Shown: positions 55,039 to 63,987 of the stretch, in pieces
Layout: each line of letters begins with the position of its first letter
How positions within the stretch are numbered: the first letter of the stretch is position 1
From: an uncultured Eubacteriales bacterium
GTDB taxonomy: Bacteria > Bacillota > Clostridia > Christensenellales > DTU072
Assembly: GCA_949292905.1 (NCBI GenBank)
Contig: CASFAV010000016.1
Span: 124,001 to 188,000, forward strand
DNA: 64,000 nt
Direction of reading: 5' to 3'
Program-made: the position numbers and the translations under genes
The notes under the pieces: model-generated
The model's database searches: none
The model's input: only the letters and a program-made list of their open reading frames with translations
Told to the model about the DNA's origin: nothing

Positions 55039-58000
55039 TCCCTTTCGGTCCTAAAAATAAACGTATAGCCGTCGACGAAAAGTCCGAATCAACGGACTTT
55101 TCGGGCTATGCGGTCACAAAGAGGTTGAACGGCTTTCAGCACATGAGTGAAAGTGCGCTCGGCAAACTCAGGCGCGAGTTAAAGCTCCGTATGTCGGCGA
55201 AATCTTTGCGGAATCTGCGGAAATATTTTGCAGGCGTGAACGCGCCTACGGTTCTTGCACTCAGGATTGTCGATTCGTATTGGTCGTCCGGGAAGGGATA
55301 TCTCGACAGGGAAATATCGCAAATCGAACTCGTTACCGAAAATCCTCACGTGCTCAAAGCATTGAAGCTTTACGACAAACTCCGCAAAGAATTCAATCCG
55401 GAAGAAAACGCTCCTCGTACGTTGAAAGAATTACTGTCATTGAGCGCAAAGGCTGTAATATCGGACAGCAGGGACGTCATACGTTATTCGCACGGCAGAA
55501 CCTCGCTCGAGTGCGAGTGTTACGAAAAGGGCAGGCGTACGCGATATTTCAGCGATATCATAAGCCGATGGGATAACAACGCTTCCGAAGCGTTACGCAG
55601 GTGCGCTGTCATGAGCGTCGTTTCGGGCGGTACGCCCGTTGCGGTCATCCGCGAGGAATACGGCGATTGTCCCGTCCGCGAACAAAGAAATTTCGCCAGG
55701 TACGCGGAAAGCCTCGATCTTCCCGCATACGATTACGGACGGGACAAAAGCGCTATGACTTCGGCGGCTTTTACCGAAACCGCCGTTTTGTGTGCGCGCG
55801 ACAGTTTCGACGCGAATTCCGAAGAAATATCCAAGGGCGACAAAATACTTCTTATCTCCTACAAAAACACCGAAAGGGAGGGGCTGAAGGAGCTCGCCGA
55901 TTTTCTCGCCGAGTGTAATTCGGCAAAGTTGATCTCGCGGGTCTTTTCCTGCGACGAAGGCATATTGAACGATCTGATAGCCGCAGGCAAGGGCTTCGAG
56001 ATCGACGTTCCGGACAATTACGCGGCAAAAGACAGAATCACGGATTTTCTTTTCGGCAGGCATCTCGATAGGATGGTAGCCGTGGTGAGGAAACAGAATA
56101 TTTCCAAACTTCTCTCCGTGGTCGACAAATACGATTACGTCTCCTGCGTTATCGGGAAAATGACGGTTAAGGACAATATACGCATAGTCCTTTCCAACGT
56201 TGAAGTCGCTAGACTGCATCTCACGATGTTAAGACACCGCAGTCATGCGTTCAGTATTTTCAGGATAGACGAGAAGCATCGAGACGCTTCCGTGGCAACG
56301 ACGGTATCCGACGACATAGAGGACATTAAACAGAAGCTCGAGGAAGGGAACGTAGTCGCGGAATCGGGACTGAACGGCGTAAATTCTGCGCGAAGCGTGT
56401 TGCCGCCCTTCATAGGGGAATATCAGTCGACGCCCGCTCAGGTCGCCGCCGTCACGCCCTCTCCCGACAGATACGAAGACGTATTCAACGCTTTTGCTAC
56501 AGGTACGAATTGCAGAAGATACGACGTTTTTTCGGACACGGTAAATACGGTATTGAACGCCGTACTGAAGCTCGTTGTCTGCGGCGTTTCGATATACAAC
56601 ATCGCGCTCAATACGAATATGTTGTTCGCCACGGAAACCGATTCCGTGGGACGCGGCGCGCTGCTGTCGCGCGCGTTGGCGTGCTTTTACGCCGAGCACG
56701 CTCTGTCCGTGGCGAACCTTTCCTCGAATGCGCAGCTTTCGCGTATAAAAAAGAACTCTCAGATCTTTTCTGTCGCAGCCACCGGCAGCGCGCCGACGTC
56801 GCTGCTCGTTGCACCGGATTTCAAGCCCGGAGATAAACTTTTCCGTCTGGGTATCCCGAGAGACGATTACGGTATGCCGGATTTCAAATACGTGTTAAAG
56901 CTTGCCGCCGCTATCAATATCAATATAGGCACCGGGAATATCACGTCGGCAAGGCTTATCGAGGAAAGCGTCCTCGAAGCGGTGATAAGAGGCACCGCCG
57001 GTAACGGACTCGGTTTTTCGTTCGCGACTTTCGAAACAGACGGTACGCGCGAAACCAAAGGGGATCTTTTGCTTGCCGTGCAAAACATCGAAGAACTCTC
57101 CGCGTTCGACTGCGAGTACGTGGGCGTCGCGGACGATACCGGGGTTTTGAAAAACGCCGAGGTAACGGTAAGTCAGCGCGAAATAGCGGGGTATCTGTCC
57201 AAATACGCTTTTGACGACAGAGCGGAAGACAGGGTGGCGCAAGCCCCGGTTGCCGTGCGTGACACCGTGAGACGCAAAGCTTCGCTGTCCGACCCTGTGA
57301 TGACCGTATTGCATTGCGATTTTGCTTCAGAATTCGCGATACAGAGCCTTGCTACCGCGGCGGGATTTACCGTAAATTCAATGTACTTCGGTAAAGACAC
57401 CGTAGCTTCCGCAGCCCTTCAGCGTAAAGTTCGCGAGCATATTGCTTCTACGGATATGCTGGTCGTTTGCGGAAGATCGGCATACGGCGAATATATTACC
57501 GACAACAGACTCTACGACGTGTTGCACCGCCCCGCGGTGCTCGACGCGGTCAACGAGCTCATATTCCGTAACGACGGACTGATACTCGCAACCGGCGAAG
57601 GTTCGCGAGCTTTGCTTAAGCTCGGTTTCCTCGCTTACGGCAACGCGGAGCATTCCGGCTCGGAAACCGCGTTGAAAGAAGCGGAACGCCCGGGCATTAC
57701 TTCGCGCCTTACGCGGTTAAGGATATCAAATAATCTGTCGCCGATGCTTACTTATACGTCGGTAGGCTCTTATTACTATGCGGCGCCCGGTGGGAACGAC
57801 ATGCGCTTTTCCGCGAATACGGATATACTCGAGCAAATGGCGTTCGGTGGGCAGATTGCCGCGCAATACGCCGATTGTCACGGCTTTCCGACCATGGCGT
57901 TCCCGTATAACCCGGACGGCTCGGCTGACGCGGTGGCGGCGCTTACCTCGCCAGCGGGCAGGGTCTTGGGCTTCTTCTGCCTGCCTGAAAAAACGGCGTT

Positions 58001-58079
58001 CCTTAAATTCGAGCCCTCGCTCATCCGCGAAATAATTGCTTCCGCAGCCGATTATTTCCGTAACGGCGAAAACAGATAA
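55035..58079 (+). CDS. PurL-like (FGAM synthase) pseudoenzyme
   Basis: 1014 aa with an intact frame. The landmarks of large clostridial PurL (about 1240 aa) are recognisable in order. YWSSGKG (82-88) stands where YWSDHCRH is expected. RWDNNASEALRRCA (178-191) replaces the NETHNHPTEIEPF motif. GRHLDRMVAVV (341-351) matches the SQERMAVVV strand. ANLSSNAQLSR (558-568) replaces PSIGGKDSMSG. The glutaminase-like domain from about 753 has DGLILATGEGSRALLKLG, where the catalytic Cys of DGLILGICNGFQALVKLG is Gly854. Later NGQIATQYVD and NPNGS are kept as FGGQIAAQYAD and NPDGS, but the HGEGRF catalytic motif is GGNDMRF. About 200 residues of the first half are missing. It therefore cannot make FGAM, yet no stop or frameshift is present. 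It is translationally coupled to a surface lipoprotein. Function is unknown. Confidence 0.82.
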   Translation: MIPFGPKNKRIAVDEKSESTDFSGYAVTKRLNGFQHMSESALGKLRRELKLRMSAKSLRNLRKYFAGVNAPTVLALRIVDSYWSSGKGYLDREISQIELVTENPHVLKALKLYDKLRKEFNPEENAPRTLKELLSLSAKAVISDSRDVIRYSHGRTSLECECYEKGRRTRYFSDIISRWDNNASEALRRCAVMSVVSGGTPVAVIREEYGDCPVREQRNFARYAESLDLPAYDYGRDKSAMTSAAFTETAVLCARDSFDANSEEISKGDKILLISYKNTEREGLKELADFLAECNSAKLISRVFSCDEGILNDLIAAGKGFEIDVPDNYAAKDRITDFLFGRHLDRMVAVVRKQNISKLLSVVDKYDYVSCVIGKMTVKDNIRIVLSNVEVARLHLTMLRHRSHAFSIFRIDEKHRDASVATTVSDDIEDIKQKLEEGNVVAESGLNGVNSARSVLPPFIGEYQSTPAQVAAVTPSPDRYEDVFNAFATGTNCRRYDVFSDTVNTVLNAVLKLVVCGVSIYNIALNTNMLFATETDSVGRGALLSRALACFYAEHALSVANLSSNAQLSRIKKNSQIFSVAATGSAPTSLLVAPDFKPGDKLFRLGIPRDDYGMPDFKYVLKLAAAININIGTGNITSARLIEESVLEAVIRGTAGNGLGFSFATFETDGTRETKGDLLLAVQNIEELSAFDCEYVGVADDTGVLKNAEVTVSQREIAGYLSKYAFDDRAEDRVAQAPVAVRDTVRRKASLSDPVMTVLHCDFASEFAIQSLATAAGFTVNSMYFGKDTVASAALQRKVREHIASTDMLVVCGRSAYGEYITDNRLYDVLHRPAVLDAVNELIFRNDGLILATGEGSRALLKLGFLAYGNAEHSGSETALKEAERPGITSRLTRLRISNNLSPMLTYTSVGSYYYAAPGGNDMRFSANTDILEQMAFGGQIAAQYADCHGFPTMAFPYNPDGSADAVAALTSPAGRVLGFFCLPEKTAFLKFEPSLIREIIASAADYFRNGENR

Positions 58080-58084
58080 CCGAA

Positions 58085-58120
58085 AAGGAGGGCGCGCTTT
58101 GCGCGCGTGTAAATATTATG
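58085..58120 (+). promoter_or_regulatory. Hairpin between Shine-Dalgarno and start codon
   Basis: AAGGAGG (58085-58091) is 26 nt before the ATG, too far for normal initiation. A perfect GCGCGC-TTT-GCGCGC hairpin (58092-58106) fills the gap and, when folded, leaves about 11 nt, a usable distance. It may set the translation level of the small membrane protein. Confidence 0.5.
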
Positions 58121-58627
58121 GTCGAAATAATTATCGATGCGGTAGTGATACTGCTTGCCGTAATAACGATAGTGTGGAGCGTTTTCGTTATCAGAAAACT
58201 TCTGGAGTTGAACCGTAGGTTCAGTTCGGCGATCGTACTGATACCTCTTTACAAGCGCAGTAAATGGCCGGTGTTCGCGCTTGCATTTTTGGGCGTGTGT
58301 CTGCTGGCGGACATAATTGTAATGGCAGTAGCGGGGCATTACGCGCTTTGCGTTTCGATAATGGTTATCATAGCCTGCCTCGGAGTCGTTCTCGTTATGA
58401 TGATAACGACAAAATGCGCCGTGCTCGATTCCGGCGTGCTCGTTCCTTACCGTTTCATCGACTGGGCGCATTTCTGCGATTACGCCACGGACGGTTCGAC
58501 TATATTCTTCTGCGGCGACAATAACGGGTTCGATACGGTGAACGCGGCTACCACGAAACTGAATTTCGACGAGGCGAACAAAGAAAAACTCGTCTATATA
58601 TTGGATAAATACAGGCACAGCGTTTGA
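58118..58627 (+). CDS. Small integral membrane protein, unknown
   Basis: 169 aa. Hydrophobic spans at about 3-25, 50-75 and 78-98, followed by a soluble C-terminal domain of about 65 residues (LDSGVLVPYRFIDW, IFFCGDN) that looks like a small beta-rich PH-like domain as in DUF5673-type proteins; that match is uncertain. It lies 38 bp after the PurL-like gene and 21 bp before the mannosidase gene, within the apparent operon. Confidence 0.65.
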   Translation: MVEIIIDAVVILLAVITIVWSVFVIRKLLELNRRFSSAIVLIPLYKRSKWPVFALAFLGVCLLADIIVMAVAGHYALCVSIMVIIACLGVVLVMMITTKCAVLDSGVLVPYRFIDWAHFCDYATDGSTIFFCGDNNGFDTVNAATTKLNFDEANKEKLVYILDKYRHSV

Positions 58628-58648
58628 GCGGTGTAAGGAGGAGGAAAC

Positions 58649-61189
58649 ATGATATCGGATCTGTGCGGGAAATGGCGCATGCGCGACCTTACGCTCGGCG
58701 GAGAATGGGTGGACGCGAAAGTCCCGTCGAGTAACTATACCGACTTACTCAAAGCGGGTAAGATCCCCGATCCTTTTATCGGGATGAACGAGAACGAAAC
58801 GGCGGTACTCGGCGATCGCGACTGGGAATACAGACGCACCTTCGAAGTGGACGACGAAATGCTCGACGCTCCGCGCGCCGAGCTTTGTTGCGATATGCTC
58901 GACACGGTGTTCCGTATTTACGTTAACGGCAAGGAAGTGCTTGCGGACCGCAACTCTTTCATAGGCTATCGCACCGACGTGAAGAAAGTGCTCAAGAAAG
59001 GGACCAACGAGATATCCGTAATATTCTCCGCGCCCCGCCCGTATGCGGAAAAGGAAATGAAACGCCTTAACGTCTCGGCGAGCTCGGCAGGGTTGCAGCC
59101 GGTTACTTTCATCAGAAAGGCTCAATGTCATTTCGGCTGGGATTGGGGTCCCGTAGTCCCGGTATGCGGTATCACCAAAGACATTTATATCGATTACGGC
59201 GGCGTCGTACGCATTGCCGATCTTTACGTAGAGCAAATACATTCCTGCGGCAAAGTCACGCTGCGCGTCAACGCCGATATCTGCGGCGAAAGGCAAACGG
59301 AATACACTCTTACCGTCAAAGCTCCCGACGGCTCGGAAATAGTCAAAAAAGGCATGGCTTCGGGCGCGTTCACGCGCGAATTCGAGATAGAAGATCCCGT
59401 GCTTTGGTGGTGCGCCGATCTCGACGGAGGTAAAAGACAACGTCTTTATACCGTTACGCTCCTTGCTTCCGACGAGCGCGGCGCGCGCGTCGAGCGCAGC
59501 GTGAAAACAGGTCTGAGGACCGTCGAGCTCGATCGTTCCGAGGACGAATTCGGCAGGAACTTCCGTTTCCTCGTGAACGGCGTGCCTATTTTCGCTAAAG
59601 GCGCTAACTGGATACCCGCCGATTCCATGCCGGACAGGGTAGACGAAGCGAGACTTAAATATCATCTCGACGCCGCGGTGCGCGCCGGCTTCAATATGAT
59701 CCGAGTGTGGGGAGGGGGTTTCTACGAGAGCGACGAGTTTTATTCTCTGTGCGACGAACGCGGTCTGCTCGTGTGGCAGGACTTCATGTTTGCCTGCCGC
59801 CCTTATCCTCTGTACGACGAAGGCTTCGTGAAAAACGCTTTGCGCGAGGTCGAATATAACGTCAAGCGCTTGCGCAATCATCCTTCGCTCGCTCTGTGGT
59901 GCGGCAACAACGAGATAGAATCCGACGTTGCCATGCTCATGCTTCATAAGAAGTATTCGGCAGGCGAAGCAAAGTTCTTCTGGGAGACTCTCGAAAAAGA
60001 AATACGTAAGTTCGACATACATACTCCTTACACGGCGGGCACTCCGATAGGGATCGCATTCAATAAGGGCGTCGCCGCGGACAACGTGGGAGATACGCAT
60101 CTCTGGGCGGTCTGGCACGGTCTGCAGAACGTCAAATATTACCGCAAGCGCTATACGCGATTCTGCAGCGAATTCGGCTTCGAGAGCCTTCCCGATCTGA
60201 AGACCGTCAAAGCGTTTTCGTGCGGAGCGCCGTTCGATATCCATTCGGACCTTTTCCTGCAACACCAGAAGTGCATAGGCGGCAATGCGAAAACCGAGTA
60301 TTACGTCGCGTCGCGCTTCCGTTTGCCCAAAGACCCGGTGGATATCGTGTACCTCAGCCAGGCTTGTCAGGCGGAAAGCATCAAGGACGCCACCGAATTC
60401 TGGCGCAGGAACCGCCCGCGTACAAACGGTGCGTTATATTGGCAGCTCAACGATTGCTGGCCCGTCGCAAGCTGGTCGAGTATAGATTATTACGGCAATT
60501 ACAAAGCGTTGCAATACCAGGCAAGGCACTTCAACGCGCCTGTGGCCGTTTCGCTCGAGGACGGCAAAGACGGAGTTAAGATTTACATTATAAACGATAC
60601 GCGCGTCGCTTGCGACGCGACGGTGAAATACAGCCTCGCGGATTTCGAGAAAGGGATTCTGCATTCTGAAACCGTAACGTGCCGTGCGGAAGCGGTATCC
60701 GTTTCCGTCGTGAAAGAACTCGGCGCGGACGTGCTAACGAAATACGACAGGAAGCGTACCGTACTCGTTGCGGAATTATACGAGGGCGGCAAGCTTCTGA
60801 ATCGTAAAACGCTCGTATTCCTGCCCGAAAAGAAACTTGCGTTACCCAAAGTCAAAGTCAGACTTACCTCCCGCAGGGAGGGCGACCGCATCGCGGTGGA
60901 ACTCTTTTCTCCCGCATACGCGCGGATAGTGTGCGTGAGCAATTCGGTTTCGTCGCTTCCGCTTGACGACAACTGGTTCGATATGCTTCCCGGAGAGAAG
61001 GTCTCCCTTACGATGCCTTATTACGAGGGTTACTCTCCCGACGACTTTTCCGTAAAGAGCGTTGCGGACGTCGAACCCGCCGGGTGCGTTCTCAAGGACG
61101 ATCTCAAAAGGCTTGCGGTCTTCCTCAAACCGGTCAACCTTGCCCAATGGATATATTACAGGCAGGGAAAATTCGAATACAAGGAGTAA
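58649..61189 (+). CDS. Beta-mannosidase, GH2 family
   Basis: 846 aa, normal length. An N-terminal jelly-roll (residues 1-180) includes AQCHFGWDWGPVVP, the mannosidase hallmark. The TIM barrel carries the acid/base Glu in LWCGNNEIE and the nucleophile Glu in CSEFGFESLP. C-terminal Ig-like domains complete it. It releases terminal beta-mannose from N-glycan cores or mannan fragments. No signal peptide is present, so it works inside the cell on imported oligosaccharides. AAGGAGG precedes the ATG. The fucosidase gene follows after 3 bp. Confidence 0.92.
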   Translation: MISDLCGKWRMRDLTLGGEWVDAKVPSSNYTDLLKAGKIPDPFIGMNENETAVLGDRDWEYRRTFEVDDEMLDAPRAELCCDMLDTVFRIYVNGKEVLADRNSFIGYRTDVKKVLKKGTNEISVIFSAPRPYAEKEMKRLNVSASSAGLQPVTFIRKAQCHFGWDWGPVVPVCGITKDIYIDYGGVVRIADLYVEQIHSCGKVTLRVNADICGERQTEYTLTVKAPDGSEIVKKGMASGAFTREFEIEDPVLWWCADLDGGKRQRLYTVTLLASDERGARVERSVKTGLRTVELDRSEDEFGRNFRFLVNGVPIFAKGANWIPADSMPDRVDEARLKYHLDAAVRAGFNMIRVWGGGFYESDEFYSLCDERGLLVWQDFMFACRPYPLYDEGFVKNALREVEYNVKRLRNHPSLALWCGNNEIESDVAMLMLHKKYSAGEAKFFWETLEKEIRKFDIHTPYTAGTPIGIAFNKGVAADNVGDTHLWAVWHGLQNVKYYRKRYTRFCSEFGFESLPDLKTVKAFSCGAPFDIHSDLFLQHQKCIGGNAKTEYYVASRFRLPKDPVDIVYLSQACQAESIKDATEFWRRNRPRTNGALYWQLNDCWPVASWSSIDYYGNYKALQYQARHFNAPVAVSLEDGKDGVKIYIINDTRVACDATVKYSLADFEKGILHSETVTCRAEAVSVSVVKELGADVLTKYDRKRTVLVAELYEGGKLLNRKTLVFLPEKKLALPKVKVRLTSRREGDRIAVELFSPAYARIVCVSNSVSSLPLDDNWFDMLPGEKVSLTMPYYEGYSPDDFSVKSVADVEPAGCVLKDDLKRLAVFLKPVNLAQWIYYRQGKFEYKE

Positions 61190-61192
61190 AAT

Positions 61193-62767
61193 ATGGGCGC
61201 CGTTATCAACGATGATAGAATCAAGACATACGTTTCCGTAGTACCGAGCAGAGTACAGAAGTCCGTTCAACGCGAAAACTTCAACGCTTTTATTCATTAC
61301 GGCATAAACACCTTTGCCGATAAGGAATGGAGCGACGGAACGCTCCCTCCGGAAATATTCGATCCGTCCGAGCAGGACACCGAACAATGGGTTAAGGTGC
61401 TTAAATACGCTGGCGCGAAAGGGATAATCTTCACTGCGAAGCATCACGACGGCTTCTGTATGTGGCAGACTAAAACGACCGAATATTCCGTCAAGAACAG
61501 TCCGTACAAGAACGGGAAAGGGGACGTTGTCAGAGAACTTTCCGAAAGCTGTAAGAAACACGGTATGAAATTCGGAATATATCTTTCGCCCTGGGACAGG
61601 AATTCGGAGTATTACGGCACGGACAAATACGACGATTTCTATTGCGCACAGCTTACCGAATTACTTACCGGTTACGGTGAGATTTTCTGCGTATGGCTCG
61701 ACGGCGCGTGCGGCGCCGAATCCGACGGCAAGAAAAAACAGGAATACGATTTCGAGCGTTATTACGCGTTGATACGCAAATTGAGTCCGAATACGGTGAT
61801 ATCCAATTGCGGCCCCGACGTCAGATGGGTAGGTAACGAAGCCGGTTATGCGCGCGAGTCCGAATGGAACGTGATACCGCGCATGAACGTCGGAGCGCAG
61901 GTCATAATGGCAAACAGCCAACAAGCGGAAGGGCAGGATATGCGTTCCGTCGATATCCTCGGCGAAGATCTCGGAAGCAGAGATTTTCTCAAGGATTACG
62001 ACGAATTCGTATGGTCTCCCGCCGAAGTCGACGTCTCCGTACGCCCCGGCTGGTTTTATCACAAGAATCAGGATTGGCGCGTCCGCTCCGTAAATAATCT
62101 CATGTATATATATTATACTTCGGTAGGCGGCAACAGTCTTCTGCTTCTCAACGTCCCGCCGGACAGGCAGGGCAGGATAAACGACGCGGACGTCGATAAG
62201 CTCGTAAAAATGGGGGACGGCATACGCGCCGCATTCGCTAAACCGGTCGATGTCGTATCGATAGAAGCGCCGCCGCACGAAGCCTCCAACAAGATACGCA
62301 ACGTGCTAGTAAGCTCATACAACAAAAATTCCTTCGACGCCAACAGTTATTATACGCCGGCAGAGGAAGCGGAGAGCTACGAAATAATAATGCGCTTCAA
62401 GGAAGCTACCCCAATCGACAAGGTGCGGCTTGTGGAAAACGTCGCGTTTTCACAGCGAGTGGAGAAATATTCGATATATGCGGCTCACAAAGGCGGATAC
62501 GTCAAAGTATACGACGGAACGACTATAGGCTTCAACCGTATAGCGTTATTCCGCAAGCCGGTGAAAACGGATTCTCTCAAAATCGTAATAGAGGAGTGCA
62601 GAAGCAAACCCTATATCGAGCAGATCACGGCATACGCCGCGGGCGGCAGGATACCCAAAGCGCCGCCTATGCTTAAAATTAAACGTGCGTTACACCGCAT
62701 TTTTAACAGAAGATGGGCAAGGACTCACGGCGATACGGAAGCAAGAACGGCAGAAAGCGCCGAGTGA
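61193..62767 (+). CDS. Alpha-L-fucosidase, GH29 family
   Basis: 524 aa. The N-terminal barrel has the family features HYGINTFADKEW, FTAKHHDGFCMW and KFGIYLSPWD, with the nucleophile Asp in VWLDGACG. A C-terminal region from about 395 has the shape of an F5/8-type (discoidin-like) beta-sandwich (IDKVRLVENVAFSQRVEKYS split motif). No signal peptide is present. Together with the mannosidase it suggests intracellular trimming of host glycan fragments. Only 3 bp separate the two genes. The last 25 residues are Arg-rich and probably disordered. Confidence 0.92.
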   Translation: MGAVINDDRIKTYVSVVPSRVQKSVQRENFNAFIHYGINTFADKEWSDGTLPPEIFDPSEQDTEQWVKVLKYAGAKGIIFTAKHHDGFCMWQTKTTEYSVKNSPYKNGKGDVVRELSESCKKHGMKFGIYLSPWDRNSEYYGTDKYDDFYCAQLTELLTGYGEIFCVWLDGACGAESDGKKKQEYDFERYYALIRKLSPNTVISNCGPDVRWVGNEAGYARESEWNVIPRMNVGAQVIMANSQQAEGQDMRSVDILGEDLGSRDFLKDYDEFVWSPAEVDVSVRPGWFYHKNQDWRVRSVNNLMYIYYTSVGGNSLLLLNVPPDRQGRINDADVDKLVKMGDGIRAAFAKPVDVVSIEAPPHEASNKIRNVLVSSYNKNSFDANSYYTPAEEAESYEIIMRFKEATPIDKVRLVENVAFSQRVEKYSIYAAHKGGYVKVYDGTTIGFNRIALFRKPVKTDSLKIVIEECRSKPYIEQITAYAAGGRIPKAPPMLKIKRALHRIFNRRWARTHGDTEARTAESAE

Positions 62768-62808
62768 TTTTCGTGTAGCGGATAATTTGTAAAAGTACGA
62801 AAAAACTG

Positions 62809-62837
62809 TTGCAAAAAAATCCCCGATATGATAATAT
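62809..62837 (+). promoter_or_regulatory. Promoter of tRNA-Leu
   Basis: TTGCAA (62809-62814), 17-bp spacer, TAATAT (62832-62837). The tRNA begins 30 nt later. Confidence 0.5.
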
Positions 62838-62866
62838 AACTTGCGTGACAAAATTAAGTCATTCGT

Positions 62867-62949
62867 GCGGCCGTGGCGGAATAGGCAGACGCGTACGTTT
62901 GAGGGGCGTATGGGAGACCGTATGGGTTCAAGTCCCATCGGCCGCACCA
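62867..62949 (+). tRNA. tRNA-Leu (anticodon GAG)
   Basis: 83 nt class II tRNA with encoded CCA. Acceptor GCGGCCG with CGGCCGC, anticodon loop TTGAGGG giving GAG (codons CUC/CUU), a variable arm around TATGGGAGACCGTA, and T-loop GTTCAAGTC. Confidence 0.95.
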
Positions 62950-62958
62950 AACCGAGGA

Positions 62959-62981
62959 TAAGGGCGCAAAATGCGCCCTTA
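62959..62981 (+). terminator. Terminator of tRNA-Leu
   Basis: TAAGGGCGCA (62959-62968), loop AAA, TGCGCCCTTA (62972-62981), then ATTCTT. Confidence 0.8.
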
Positions 62982-63155
62982 ATTCTTATCATCGACTTTT
63001 CGTTTTTCTGCAAACGATAATGCGCATTCCGTGAAGCGCGATCCTCGTTACGTAACGGGAATTGCGCCGATTTATTCATAGATTACGGCGGTATATTCGG
63101 TAGCATCTATATACTTATCTAAACAATTTTATTTTATGTTTATGTGGGAGATAAT

Positions 63156-63650
63156 ATGGAAATTTGGGATATTTATGACGAGCAGCGTAGAAAAACGGGG
63201 CGTACGGCGGTGCGCGGCGAAAAACTTAAAGAGGGGGAATACCACCTGGTAGTCCACGTTTGGATAGTGGACGGCAACGGCGAGTATCTCTTAACGAAGC
63301 GTTCTACTAACAAGTCCTTTCCCGGGATGTGGGAGTGCACGGGAGGTTCCGCTCTCGCGGGAGAGGACAGTCTTGCCGCGGCGTTGAGAGAGGTGAAAGA
63401 AGAAACGGGGCTTATTCTCGATCCCGCGTGCGGCAATATCGTTATGACGTTAAAGCGACAAGATGATTTCGCGGACGTATGGCTTTTCCGCACCGAATAC
63501 GATTTAAGCGACGTGAAGTTGGCACCGGACGAAACGTGCGACGCGATCGAAGCCGACGAAAACGAAGTCAGAAAAATGTATGATTCAGGCATATTGGTCC
63601 CGTTTGCTTATCTCGATGAATTTTTCCGTATGGTAAACGAAGGCGCCTGA
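63156..63650 (+). CDS. NUDIX hydrolase
   Basis: 164 aa. The NUDIX box is complete: GGSALAGEDSLAAALREVKE followed by ETGL, matching Gx5Ex7REUxEExGU. The N-terminus MEIWDIYDEQRRKTG and the LTKRS segment are like the YfcD/IDI-like group that hydrolyses nucleoside diphosphate derivatives. The start at 63156 has GGGAG at 63146; an upstream GTG is less likely. The gene stands alone. Confidence 0.9.
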   Translation: MEIWDIYDEQRRKTGRTAVRGEKLKEGEYHLVVHVWIVDGNGEYLLTKRSTNKSFPGMWECTGGSALAGEDSLAAALREVKEETGLILDPACGNIVMTLKRQDDFADVWLFRTEYDLSDVKLAPDETCDAIEADENEVRKMYDSGILVPFAYLDEFFRMVNEGA

Positions 63651-63719
63651 CATACAGTGTCGTTTTCATCGCTAAATTAACGATTTTCGATATTATTCGC
63701 CGATCATGTCATTATGCTG

Positions 63720-63748
63720 TTGACGGACGGCATATATTTTGATATAAT
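63720..63748 (+). promoter_or_regulatory. Strong promoter of the last, truncated transcription unit
   Basis: TTGACG (63720-63725), 17-bp spacer, TATAAT (63743-63748). Confidence 0.8.
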
Positions 63749-63754
63749 CTTAAC

Positions 63755-63960
63755 AATAATAATTTACTAGGAGTGTTACTTTTAACGCATGGAAAGCGAT
63801 TTGAACGGCGACAGTAGCGATTATTACCGACAATTTATGCCGGCAGGCTCGGAGCGTCACTGTTTTTTCGGTACGTTTACGGAACACAAAAGGTTTTCTT
63901 ATCTATTTTGAAGATAGTATTGCGTTGAGAACTTTCGGCGCGGTTTTTTTGTGTTTTATG
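63755..63960 (+). promoter_or_regulatory. Leader with terminator-like hairpins (unassigned attenuator)
   Basis: About 230 nt separate the promoter from the next start codon. A long imperfect hairpin joins ACAGT...CCGA with TCGG...ACTGT and is followed by TTTTTT (to about 63888). A second stem ATTGCGTTGA/TCGGCGCGGT with several G-U pairs (about 63928-63953) runs into TTTTTT. The segment TTAACGCA (63783-63790) can pair with TGCGTTGA of the second stem, which would undo it. No riboswitch or T-box signature is recognised. Confidence 0.4.
63789..63911 (+). CDS. Possible 40-aa aromatic-rich leader peptide
   Basis: A 41-codon frame (stop included) preceded by AGGAG 15 nt upstream. It encodes six Phe and three Tyr in 40 residues, with most of them in the last half (CFFGTF and FSYLF). 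It lies inside the leader just described. It could be a regulatory leader peptide like the pheA one, or a chance frame. The gene it would control lies beyond the window. Confidence 0.3.
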   Translation: MESDLNGDSSDYYRQFMPAGSERHCFFGTFTEHKRFSYLF

Positions 63961-63987
63961 TAATGTAAAGGAGTGTAAAATATAATT

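Noticed and set aside
55035..58079. Functional purL (FGAM synthase)
   Set aside because: The glutaminase Cys, the ATP and FGAR motifs and about 200 residues are missing.
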